Shown here in pieces: positions 14,227 to 26,100 of a stretch of DNA of 64,000 nt. The position numbers were made by a program, and so were the translations under genes. Position 1 is the stretch's first letter. Every line of letters starts with the position of its first letter. Under the pieces are notes generated by a model. It was not told the origin of the DNA, did no database searches, and worked only from the letters and a program-made list of their open reading frames with translations. Source of the DNA: Lichenostomus cassidix (Eukaryota > Chordata > Aves > Passeriformes > Meliphagidae); the NCBI GenBank assembly GCA_008360975.2, contig CM039196.1, positions 6,056,263 through 6,120,262 on the forward strand, in the 5' to 3' direction.

Positions 14227-17200
14227 ATGTCCTGGCTTTGGAGTTATTAAACACAGATACTAAGAGTATGAATTTGAAATATTTCTGTTGGCTTCCTTAA
14301 AAACTTATAAAAACATGACAGATGCAGCAAACTAATTTGAATAAGGTAACACAAAACAAGTACTGGGCACACACCAAAAGAGAGTCTTCCTGAAAGTCAT
14401 CACCTCTTCCCAGACACTGTCACTGTATCTCCAAATGAAGAATGCAACAGGTAAGGACAAAGAGTGAAGATTTTTAGCCAAAAATGCAAACAAATTCTAT
14501 ATTTCCAAAAGCCTGGTTTTCATCAACTTTGACCTCAATCGGTTTCTTACCTCACCAAGATTTGCTTTTCATAATTCCACTTTTCTAACAAAGCTCTTCC
14601 AAAGTCCTCTAATCGATGTGTATTTGTAAAGCCACGCAGGTCCTTTGTTGAAGCTTCTATTCTAATCTGGAAACTTTAATTTTCGGAGAAGCCAATTCCT
14701 TAGTGGTGCAGAAGCATCAAAATGAAGGTTCAGTGAACCAAAGGTCAGCAAGTCAGGCATTTCTTTTGACTAGTATTTGTTCTTGACAAGCAAACTGCTC
14801 ACAAATCCCTTTTGCAAGTTTAAGGCTCTGTGTAGCCTGCAGAGACAAAATTAGAATATAAACATCTACTCACTAGAGAAAACAAGGGAGTTATTGTCAC
14901 TGTAAAGAAGGAGACATCTAAACCATACCCCCTCTGCATTAATTCCATTATTGTGCACAGGCAAGATGACAGTTATACCACCAAGTAAACTGCAGTTATC
15001 TACTCAAATGATCATTTAATGTTCTTTATTTTACTTTTTCTAAGGAAAATTGATTTCTTGCTATTTATGTTCGGGGTATTTCATTGTGCTGTGATTATAA
15101 ACTAGACTGAATGCATTTCCACCGACTCCCTGCAAAGTGTGTTTTACAGCCCTTCCTGTTTGCACAGTGCAAGATGTCTTTTTTAATTGCCAGTCTGTTT
15201 TTTTAAGTAGGATGCATGCTTGTTTGTTTACTCGGAAGCTCTGAAAGAGCCAGGCTGGACTGCAGCCTTCCAACAAGCTGCTGTGAGATATGGAAGGAAA
15301 TATTCCCAATAATGGTGTCTGCTATACAAATGGCAAAACAGCTCACAGCCTGTTAAACTTCGTCAAGGCTCTGCAGATCTCTGAAACTTAACTGGAAAGG
15401 ACAATTCTTGGGGTGGGTTCTGGGTCACAGCTGTCACTTGTATCCCATCAGGTGTTCCCCATTCTGCTGGGAGGGTTTCCAGCCTGGGTGGACAGTGCAG
15501 AGCAGCACAGCTGGAGCCAGCCCAGCTTTGGCAGCAGGAGCACCAGCACTGAACCCACATCACCAGATCCTTTCTCCTCCACACCCAGTTATCCCCAGTG
15601 CTGTGCCAGGGCACAGAAATGACGTGAAATGACAATTCAGGGAGTGCTGCAGCAGCTGGTGTTTGAGCTGATGGAGCAACGAGGCACAGCCAGCTCTGCT
15701 GCCAGAGCACACTGCTCCTCGTGTGACAGAGGCACTGTGCTGAGCCAGTCCTGCCCCACAACCCCACCGGGGAAAACAGCCACCCTGCAGGAATCAGCAC
15801 GAGGCTCAGCAGGGAATTCACTCAAATTACCTCATCTTTGAGGAAATTAAGTGATCCCTTACTTGAGAAAGTGCAAACTTTCCATCTCTCCTCTAGTTAG
15901 TTTACCCACCCCCAGGCTGGGAGCCTTTGAAGGAGAAGTGCTTAGGCTCAGGTTTTGAAACGTCATCAGGTTTTCAACATCCTGTGAATATTTTTTATTT
16001 CCTTCCCGCATCTCAGTATGTAAAACCTTATTGCTGTGGAAATAAAGGTGTGAAAAATCAATCAGGGACCTTTGCAAGCTATAAAAAACCTAACATGGCA
16101 TTACAGGTTTACCACCAGCATTTAAAAAGAAGCTCTCTACGAAACTGTGAGGGAGATATTCCCCATGACACGGGGATTTTGATGGACATACACAGTATTT
16201 TGCATAATCCAGCAACTATTTACCTGGAAAAGCACAGTCCCTTTCACAAACACATAGCTCTATAAGTATTACTGCTAAAGCAGTAATATTATCATCTCTA
16301 CCATCCCTCAGACAACCCTGAAACACTCAGGAAAAGGGGGATCTTGGCAGCTGAAGAGTTGTCAGACACAAACACACCCCCTAACCCCAGCTACAAGACA
16401 TTTTCTTGGCTGCCCATACAGAAAATTCATGAAAACTGCAGCGAATAGCATGGAACAGAGGTCAGCAAAAATACAAGAGTCACTCCATCAGCATGAGTGT
16501 CAGCCCTTTACTGACAGCAAAAACTAAGTTCATCACAGCTTAACTGAGAGAAAGCTACATCTGAAAGGATTGGAAGTGAATAAACTCACCTTAATCCAGC
16601 CCTGCAAACCCTGGTCTCCTTATTCCCAGCTGCCCAGACTGGAGAGTGTTATGACACCTTGGCAGGACACATTTAATCAGCAGCATGACCTGCCCTGCTG
16701 TGCAGGGAGAGCCCTTTGAGTTCACATTCCAGCCCTGCCCTGTGCTGCAGCATTGCTGGGCTCACTCTCCATCCCAGGAGCAGCAGATCCTGAGCTTACA
16801 GCCATCACCTCACTCCCAGCCCAAAGCAGCACCAGCTGCTCCAAACACCCCCAGCATTCTCCTTTCTGGTTAGGCAGGAGCTCACCAGCACTCTCAGTAA
16901 TGCTTTTCAAATACCCAGCCATGCCTTTTTAATGGATCCTCCCTAAAAAAAGCAACAGCTTCTAGAAGCAGCCTCTTTGCTGGCTAAATGTGCTTCCCAG
17001 AATTCTCAAAGGCAAAGAGCTGGAGAGGGGCTTGTCTGCACCAGACAAGCACATTAAGCTCTTCATGAGTCTGTGTGTGCACTCCATTTCACAGACAAGT
17101 CATTAGCTGAGCTATTTTCCAGTCAGATTAGGAAGGAAAATCCCAGAATTATAAAGTCGAACTTGCAGGGCCTGATTCTCTGCCGGTTTGGGTAATTCTG

Positions 17201-20200
17201 GTGAAATTTTCAGATGAAGCAAGACAACACTGCATGAGAACCAGCCTCACTGAAATCACCAGAATTGTCCCTCAGCTTTTAAGGACATACTGTACCATCT
17301 CATTTAGTACCCATGAAAGTCAAGTTGTTCCCAAGAGAGACCCAATTGCAGGTGAGAACTACAGGGAGTTGTGAGAAAACAATTCTCCCAGGCTTTGATT
17401 TTCTTTGAGGATAAATCCTCACATCTCTTGGTCCCAAGCTCTACTTCTTCCAGGTTTGTGAGGAAGCTCGCAGTGCTGATGGTACCGAGCTCATGCAAGT
17501 GTCAGTTATTTTGGAATCTCTCCAGGGAGAAATATTTTGACAGTCAGATTCTGTTCATTATTCTTCCAAGGGAGGAAACACGCACGTCGTTATCTGAAGG
17601 AGTACAGTCAGCCCACCACGCTCTTGCCTGACTGGCTCACTTATCTTGATAAATGCCGGCTAAGATCAGGACTTAGTGCCATTAGATGTGTCTAAAACAT
17701 GAAGCTGTCATTACTGTGTCAGCACCAAGGATTGTTTCCAACCGTGATAATGGTGGGGCCACGTTTTGAACAAAGACAGATTTGAGTCTGCAATGGCCTG
17801 CCACACCAGCTGGTTCCCATTACTGCACAGAGACCTTTTGCTCATGATTATGAGCTTCGCCATTTCTTTCCTTTTTAATTGGAAACCAGAAATATCCTCC
17901 CCATCTATGACTCACGTTGGACCTAGCAAACGGTTACCTCATGGCTGGGGGTTGGAGCCTGCAACAGTTCAAAGATTTATTTGATGCAAAGCCTGAAGAA
18001 CAGCGGGTTAAGAGCTTCAGAGTGCCACCAGCTCTGCTGAGCAGATCCCACGTCCTGATCCTACCACACTGCCAAAGCTCCAGCAGCACAGGCTCCAGAG
18101 CTGATCACACACAGTGATGATGCAAGAACACATCTGGAACACCCCTTTGACCCTGGTCAGCTCTAAGGTGAGTGGTTTCATACCAACAGTGAGAGGAGAG
18201 GAACTCAAATTCATTCCGACCTGACTCAGCCCAATATTTAAGCAAAATGCTTAAGTGCTTCCCTGTCCAGCAAAGCACTTAAGTATGTGGTTTAATTTAT
18301 AAAGGTAAATGTTTATGTGCTTTGGACTGTTGAACTGGCGGTTATTACACTATTACACCAACTGCTACGTATGTACATATAATTATATATAGACAACTGT
18401 TGTTAAAAATATATCCATAGCTGGTTTTAATCTCAGGTTTAAGGGATTCTCAGTGGGTTGGTAGAAATTACATAGCCCTGCAAACAAACATAATTACATA
18501 CATCATTCAGTTGCTTTCCATTTTCCTAGCAGAGATCTGTCCCTGCAAGGCAGCAGCCTGTGCTTTATTCCCCTAAGCCAGCACCTGAAGCTGTGTTGTG
18601 CTTCTTTTCTCACCAGGCTGAGTGCAGAAGATACCACATGAATTTAGATTTAAGACTTGCTGCTTGAAAATGTGCAATGTCAAGTGTCCCACTGAGTTTT
18701 ACTGAGTTGGCTGTGGCAATATCTGCTATGCAGTGCAGCATGATCATTTCAGACTTTAATCCTGCCTAATCCTGTTCTACAGGGTTTCATATTCCCTCCC
18801 ATCCTCTTTGCCTGACCGTTTTGGCACCTACACCACACACATTATGATATTTACAGTGAAAATTAAGATAATCTGTGCATCTTAGGGTAAGGGGGTTTTT
18901 TTGCTGACCACAGGGTTTTACTGAGACCCAAAACCCAGCACCTCGTGTTCTCACCTTGGAGTTCTATCCAATCTCACCTTAAACCATTTAAATCTGGTTG
19001 TGCTGAGAGCTCCCCCATTTTGCTCAGTTTACACTTCAGTTAGTGGCATCTCTTATTTACGCTGCATTGTAATGCAAATAGTTTGCAGCTATTCAGTATA
19101 ACGAAACCATGATTTCAGAAGCAGCAGAAATCATGTGCCTCTTCTTTTGATTCCCCCCACCATAGCAAAGCAACAACTTAGCATTCCTAAAATAAATCCA
19201 GTTAGAAACAAGAATATGTAATTAATTTCCTAGTAAATAGACACAGCAGTAGAAAGTTTGTTGAATTGTCCCACTGGATCTGCAGGGTTAACATCAGGTG
19301 GAAGCTTGGACCTTGTTTGAGTAGGAACTGCCAGTTTTGGAGCAGGCACTGGGCATCCTCCTCCCCTGAGGAAGGGAAGTGCTTTTTAGATGTCCAGACA
19401 CCACAGAGGCCACAGCCTCACTGTGATTCTCCAGCAGCCAAGTTTCACATTTTGAAGTGTTTCACTTCGATAAAGAAGGTAATAATGCCTCCTAAAATGA
19501 GGAGAGAGATGAACCCACAAAGAGCACAAGACTTAGAGAGGAGACAGTAAGATGGTGTTGTAAACAACTTAAGAGTGGAGACAGTGTGCTGCTCACTGCT
19601 AATGCTCCAATCCTAGAAAAAATGACAGGGCTCCTGAAAACAGCTGTGGGCACTGCAATGTGGAAATGAACGTCAGAGACTGCAAGGGCATAGTTTCAAA
19701 AGCTAGATATGTATCTTAGGGCTGTCTTCAGGGTAAGTACAACTCTGCAAACCAAAGAAAATAACCTTGTTCAGAATATGGCAGGTCACAATCTCAAGTG
19801 GGCAGCAGTAAGAAAGGAAATCATTATTTACTCCCTCCACAATGCCTGACAGCCCCTCGTTTGAGGTTAAACATGCAAAGGTATCTCATGGACCAGCCAG
19901 AAAGGTTCAGATGGAAAGCACTCAAATCAATATTCAGCAAGAGCTTCCAAAGCCACACGGGTGTCAGTCCAAGGTTTTAGGGTAAAACGAAACTGTTTGC
20001 AACCTCCCCAGCTGAATGACCAGAAGATCTGACACTTCTCTTCTTCTGGCTCTGAAAACTGAAATGATTCAGGGTCTTTTCATCAAGCTCAAAGAGTTCG
20101 AGGGGTTCACTGACAGTGAGCAACCAATATAAGAATCTCACGCCTCAAATTTGGAGGGAAGCACAGAGGAGAGGAAGGATGGCCCACAGCCTTCACTGTT

Positions 20201-20826
20201 AGCTGGGAAGAGGAAGTCAGAGTTCATTTTCCTGGTCTGACACCAGCTCCAAGCCATGTTCCTCCTCCTGCTTGGATATCTCATCTGTGCACTCAGAAAG
20301 GTTTTGCTAAGAGTAATCCTTTACCTTCTAGACTGCTTGTAATTAGCTATTGCAAGCTTCCCCATCCCATAGAGGCCTCAAACTAGAAGTGATAGAATAC
20401 CTGATGGGTCAGAACAGAACAGATTTTACCACAAAAGCAGCTGTGGATATCTCAGGCAGGGGTTGAATCCAGTTAACATGCTCCAAAATCATTCTGCTAT
20501 CGTATGTTGTCACTATTCAACAACTAAAAAATATAGCTATAGATTTTTATGCCTTGAACTTTCTCCTTTTGAAAAAGCACTTTTGCTGAGAATTTTGGAA
20601 GGTTGCTACACTACTTTTACTTTGTTCAAGTGTCCCTGGTGACAACCATATCCTGGAGTGTATTAGAGTTTAAAAATACAGCAGCAAGATAAGCAGTGGC
20701 AGGAAGATAGAGGAATTCAGAACTTTGAGACTCAGAAGAAAAGATATTTCTAATCTCTGCTGAAAATATAAGACAAAGTGGATAAGGCAGACAAGTGTGA
20801 GGAGGCTGTTACAAGCAGGAGAGGTT

Positions 20827-20857
20827 GGAAAGAAGGGAAGGAGGAAGGGAGGGGGAG
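20827..20857. repeat. Purine (GGAA/GGGA) tract
   Basis: Thirty-one consecutive purines are built from GAAGG, GGAA and GGGAGGGG units. Such tracts can carry ETS-type GGAA sites or form triplex structures. Here it is most simply low-complexity DNA. Confidence 0.85.
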
Positions 20858-23004
20858 CTTCTCACACCAGCAAGTGAGCTTGATAGCAAGATGAGAGAGA
20901 GGTCACAGCAAGACAAGTACAGCAAGCAAGGAGAGCTCCACAGAGATACAGCCTAGAAGACAGGTCAGGGCAAGTCTGTGTCTATGGTTTGCTTTGTTCT
21001 TATTTTTGGCTTTCCTCATACTTTCAAAAGGAGAGGTTATCAGATAAGATTTGATGGGACACCATTAAGACAGAAGGTTTTTCCAGCTCTATTGTGTGTA
21101 TGACATTCCTTCCCCTCTGGTCTCCAGAGATGTCATACATCTGGGGATGTAATTTGCAAAGCAGGAACACAGGACTACACAGTGATGCTGCCTTTGGTTA
21201 GGAATTTGATCAAAGGTGCAAGTTAAAGTGGGTGTTTAATGGCCTCAGAGTTTCTTTACCCAGGGACTGGACAGTCCAGCCTGTAACAAACCATTTTGTG
21301 CTACCAACAGGTGCTGGGCAGCATGCCAATGTCCTCATCTCACAGAAAGCTTCTGCCTTTCCTGATGGACTCCCCATGCTAAAGGAATTCTAGACCTTCA
21401 CTGCTGTGAGGCAGGAGATTCAGCCACCTCAGCTAAAGAACAATAATTGCTACCAGATGTTGATTTCCTGAGGGTTAAATCTACAAGAATATAATATGTT
21501 GGAAGGGAGGGGAAGAGAAAAAAAAAAAAGTGTTCCATAGCAATGCTGTGGGAATTGAGGCGAGATGTAAACGGAAAGGTTGGTTTCCACTGCAGCAGTC
21601 AGAAGTGCCATATTTCTAAAGGTCAGAAGATTCTGCATAATCAACATGGGAAAAAATACTGGTGTGGAACACTTGGAAAAAAGAATCAGTAACCATAGAG
21701 GTGTATAATAGTATCACCAGTGGTGCTGCCAAGGTGAAAGAGGACCTGATGCTGTTAGCTTGCTGAATACACACTGAGACACCAGCAGATGAGATGGGGG
21801 CTGAGGTGGGAGGAAACTATCATTCTAAGATTTCAACTGCTCTTTTACAGGAACCTGCCAGTTCTTCCCTTCTCTGTGCTTTCTTTCCATTCACCTTCAC
21901 ACTGAATAATCTCCAACAATTCCATTCTCAAAGCATTTTCCATGTTGCCCACCGTATGCACTAAATTCTGACAATTTATGCCCAGCATCAAAATTACTTT
22001 AGTCTGCTCAGTTGTAAAGAAGCTCCAGACCTTCCATTGCCACATGGACTCAGACAGATGGCACTGGAAAACTGCTCAGCACTCCCTTTCCTGCAGAACT
22101 TCTCCAACTGACACACACAGGATAGCACATTGCCCAGCACAGATACTGCTCCCAAAAACTCACCCTCAAGCCATTGGTGTTTATCCCTCCCTGCACTAGC
22201 CAGAGGACACAGGAGAAAGCAGAAACTGTGACATAATTAAATATAAGGGCTATGAGAAGACAGGAACATGGCAGAGATGCATAAAAATGTCAGAGGTAGA
22301 GAGAAATGACAACAGGGAGATGGGAAAGATGAGGCTACTGCAAAGCAAAAACCAAAAGTCTGCCAAGATTGCTGTAGAGGAGCACACAGGACTGGACAAA
22401 GCCCCATTGCTCATGCAGCAACTCTTCTCTAGCCATTTAATATCCAGCACTGTTGACAGCAGCAGGATATCCCTGACTCTTCCCCTGCTTTGGAATGTAA
22501 ATAGCAGCTGTCTGCGTGCTGCTGGTGCAGAGCCTTGCTGCAGGCGTGCTCTGCCTGTGCCACCAGCATGGCCTCGCAGGAGGCACGAGAAAGCCCCGTT
22601 TGTTAATCTTGACAGGGCTTAGGAGGCAGATTAGATTTGAGCAGTTGGGCATCAGCAAGACTTGGATAATTCTAGACATACAGAGGGGAGCTCTAAGTAC
22701 CTGAGGAACCCTCTTGGTGGTGATACTCAGCCGCTTACAGGAGTAGGCGGGAGCAGTCAGGATTATCCTGTAGGATTTAGGTGCCTAAATTCTTCCTTAA
22801 GGTCCTCCTTAGGCATCCATTCCTTCCTGTAATTCCAGCACTCAAAAAAACCCACCCAAAATCACTGCCCCTTCTCTTCCCTATCCATGGAGCACTGGTT
22901 AAAAGCACTTTAAAAACACCTGACTACTGAAATAAATCCAGGCATCCTGGAACTTCATTTGCTCTCTGCACTCTTGCAGCTGACTTCAGTACAGCAGGGT
23001 GATA

Positions 23005-23063
23005 TCATAAAATCATAGAACTGTTTTGGTTGGAAAAGGACTACAAGACCATTGAGTCCAACA
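23005..23063 (-). mobile_element. CR1 LINE 3' terminus, strongly truncated
   Basis: On the + strand the block begins with TCATAAAATCATAGAA, the reverse complement of the CR1 terminal ATTCTATGATT-type tail, followed by GTTTTGGTTGGAAAAGGA and then GACCATTGAGTCCAAC. This is the standard order for a CR1 3' end lying on the minus strand. Only about 60 bases are kept, so it is a dead-on-arrival insertion broken off very near the 3' end. It still carries the terminal tail, which the copy at 4,176 appears to lack, and looks less diverged. Its inner end is followed at once by a short GATAAATA direct-repeat block. Confidence 0.9.
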
Positions 23064-23070
23064 GTTAAAC

Positions 23071-23110
23071 AGAAGATAAATAACAGATAAATAGTTAAGA
23101 AGATAAATAA
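23071..23110. repeat. Short AGATAAATA direct repeats
   Basis: GATAAATA or close variants appear three times in 40 bases, immediately beyond the truncated CR1 end. This is a small local tandem array, likely slippage-derived. Confidence 0.75.
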
Positions 23111-26100
23111 CCTACAGAAACAGGGAACAGTGAAAGGAACAAACAGCTACAGCAGGAGACCATGAAACAAAAATACAAAAACAATAACAAAGATTGATCT
23201 ACTTCTGTCCTAGTGAAGCAACTCACATCACTGCTCTGCCCCTGGGATTGCCTTTGGCTTCCCATCAAACTGACCACAGCCACACAACTGAGGTTTTGAG
23301 GGCTACTCATAATTTTTCCCTTTTTACTGTAATTTGGCCCCAAGAATCCTTCACAGGGAGCCTTTCTAGTATCTTCTCTCTTTTACTAATTATAAAGGAG
23401 TAGAAATATTAAGATCCCCTTGCAAGGAACCTGAGGATTCCTGCAGAGCTTGTTTCAATGTAAATCTCCTTAGTAACAAAGGAAATGGAGGGGGGAAGAG
23501 AAGGAGTCTGCACAGGATTTGCAGCCTGCTTTCCTAGGGGTGTTTGCTGCCACGCTGTTCCAGAGATGATTCAGCCTCTCCCCGTCAGCACCCCTCACTG
23601 CTCCTAACTTCTGGCAAGGATCACCCAAGAGGCATGTGGTTTGTTTTTTTTTTCCAAAGTTCTCAATGAGGTATCAGCTGTTCTTTAAAGAGATTATGGT
23701 GGGAGCATTCCTAGCACATTGACTCCACTGAGCAGCCAGCCTTGCGATTAAATGGCTCAGCAAAGGTGGTTTCCAAGGATAAACTGTGCCAGGGATGACA
23801 ACATTTCCTCACCAAAGGGGGGGAAATCTAATAAAAAATAAGGATAGAGGAAAACGGCTCTAGCTCTACAGCTATTATTAGTGTCTCAGAGCATTGTCAC
23901 TGCATTGCCTGCGCTGTCAGATGTCACTTTGCATCAGTTCTGGGCAATGCTCAGAAGAAAAATGGTGGAACTCATTGAATTCTGCAATGCATGACTGGGC
24001 TCCACAGCAGGGCCGCACAGAGGTTTAAGTGACCTCTTAATGCTGGTGGGAGCACTGCTCAACAAGTTCAAGTGGGCTCTCCAATAATTTATGCAAACAC
24101 CTTTTTGCATAGACTGGCAATTTATAGTAATTTATCCCTTCTCTCCAGCTGCTCTCGCAAAGCATAAAACAGGTCCTTAAAAATGAGTTCCAGCACTCTA
24201 TCCTGCTGTCCCCTGCAGCTGCTCCCTGCTGAACTGACAATCCAAATGAGGGGGAAAAGACAACTGAGGCAAGGAAATGACTGACATATAATGGACACTC
24301 GGACTTTTGGCCACACTTGCTTGGAACAGAAGTCTGGGCCATGAGCAACATAGGTAACACAGAGGTACAGCTAAATCCCTACACCCACCTTCTCTGGAAA
24401 CAGGCTTTTCCATATTCCTTCTACTTTTTGGATGATCACCCTTTTCATCCTCACTTGTTTCTCAGGGGCAGCTTCTCAGGATAAAGCTGAGCAACTTTGT
24501 CTCAGTGAACAGCTCTGCACTCAGCAAACGCCACCTCGAATTCTTTCTGCTTTGAGGACACACATTATGAACATCCTCTGCACTCTCAGAAGGAGTCCAG
24601 AATCAGAACATGCTCTTTTCCACTGCTCAGGATGGCCGAATGGTTGAGTTCATCTCGCTGATCACGTGGCAGTTTACTTTGAACTCGGTGTACAAGCGAA
24701 GTTAATCGGAGCTGACGTGAGACCTACACACATCCTATAGCATCCTCATTACATGCTTTTAAACACCTGCTTTTGCTCTGAACTGAAAGCCACAGCCACC
24801 AAGAAGAAAAGAAACTTATCTAGCATTCCTTCTGATCTTAGTCACCTGCCAACACATTTTGTCTGCTCTAGCAGAACACAGGATTGTTTAACGGCCAGCT
24901 AAACACAAGTTAAAATAGCAGCTTTTTTTGGGGGGGTGGGAGGAAATAAAAGAAACAAAAACCCCAGGTGTTAGTGATTCATCAAAATGGGCTAAAATCA
25001 CACCTTAACAGCCAAGCTGTAGACAGATCCTGCATTCTCGAGGTGAATTTTGGGAAGCTAATTTAAGTTCTCCTTTCAAAACATCTATTAGCAATTCGTC
25101 ACACTTGATGTGACTGGGAGTAATGTCATGCTGACGGCTGCAAGATTTCAGCCAGACTTGTAGATCAGAGGACCTGATGGATTGCACTTCTAAGTACCTG
25201 CACAGCTCTGAAGCTCAAATTGACTGTCTGGCAGTATTCTTTCTGTCCTGCTGCATTGGGAAGCCTGATTTTAAGAAAAACCTTTCATAGTTTTGACCAC
25301 AGTGTCCAAACCTCAGAACATCAAAAGCTCCTCACTGAGGAAAAATGGATTTTTATTTTGTGAAGACAACAAAAGGCAGTTGTGTATACATACATGCTGT
25401 GATGAAAAATTAGGAAAATCAGAGAGAGACTGAAGCCATTTTGTATGCAGACACACACCTGATTCCCTCGGAGAAGGTAATGCACTGGCATGAATTCTCC
25501 ATGGACGTCCTGAAGGGGGAAGACAGCTCTGACAGTTGCTTGATGAGACAGATCCCACAGCTCCCATTTCATCAAGGGCCCTGTCCCCTCCATCTACTGG
25601 GCTCTGCTCCATTACAACTTTATTACTGGCCATGTCCTGCTGCCTTGAGAGCCAAAACTCCACTAAGCATCTTTTTTCCTCCTAGACCAAATCAGGAATA
25701 CCCCAAAACTAGAGGAGAAATTAAAAAAAAAAAAAAAACAATCTCATGCACAAATATTTGAGCTCTTAAATTCCACTGGGGAACTCTCAGATTAGAAAGC
25801 ACAAATGGAATTTAATGATCATCCAAAGTGTGGAAGCATATAAATTCCAACGTTAGACTAAATTATTTCAGAGTTTGACTCCTCTGTTTCCAAGGTCTGA
25901 ATTTGTATTATCTATTTTAGCAGCAAAGCTACTGGTAATGATTTTCCCCTTCCCTCAAGAAAAAATAGTAATGTCTCCTTTAATTTGTTTTCTCTAAGCT
26001 GCTGCCTTTGAGCTTTCCAGAGTGACACAGAAGTCTAAGCAAAATTTCATTGACTCCAAAATCTCTTCCTTCGGTTTAATCACAGTTAAATCTTGAGAAA

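Larger units (their letters stand above)
4401..23004. other. Intergenic DNA, no gene recognised
   Basis: This 18.6 kb stretch has no defensible coding exon on either strand. Chance frames reach about 150 codons (for example near 12,503-12,940 and 15,363-15,821, minus strand), but they have no recognisable domain, no conserved family sequence and no convincing splice context. It contains small simple repeats (listed separately), a 19-bp tandem duplication, a perfect 11-bp inverted repeat at 18,250-18,283 and a GATA-type palindrome at 17,641-17,652. An unspliced lncRNA or poorly conserved exon cannot be excluded from sequence alone. Confidence 0.55.

Noticed and set aside
15363..15821. Overlapping open frames on both strands in a locally GC-rich segment.
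   Set aside because: Openness in several frames at once reflects composition. No domain or splice context was seen.
18950..19030. ATCCAATCTCACCTTAAACC resembles an internal part of CR1.
   Set aside because: Only one block of about 20 bases matches, without the flanking CR1 blocks in order. Too weak to call.
23983..23997. The 15-mer TGCAATGCATGACTG is shared with 34,305-34,319.
   Set aside because: In 64 kb about one or two shared 15-mers are expected by chance, and the flanks do not match.
24631..24650. GATGGCCGAATGGTTGAG looks like the 5' part of a tRNA-Ser/Leu gene (A-box-like).
   Set aside because: No B-box and no acceptor-stem complement is found in the next 90 bases. The region is better explained as a CpG-retaining non-coding element.
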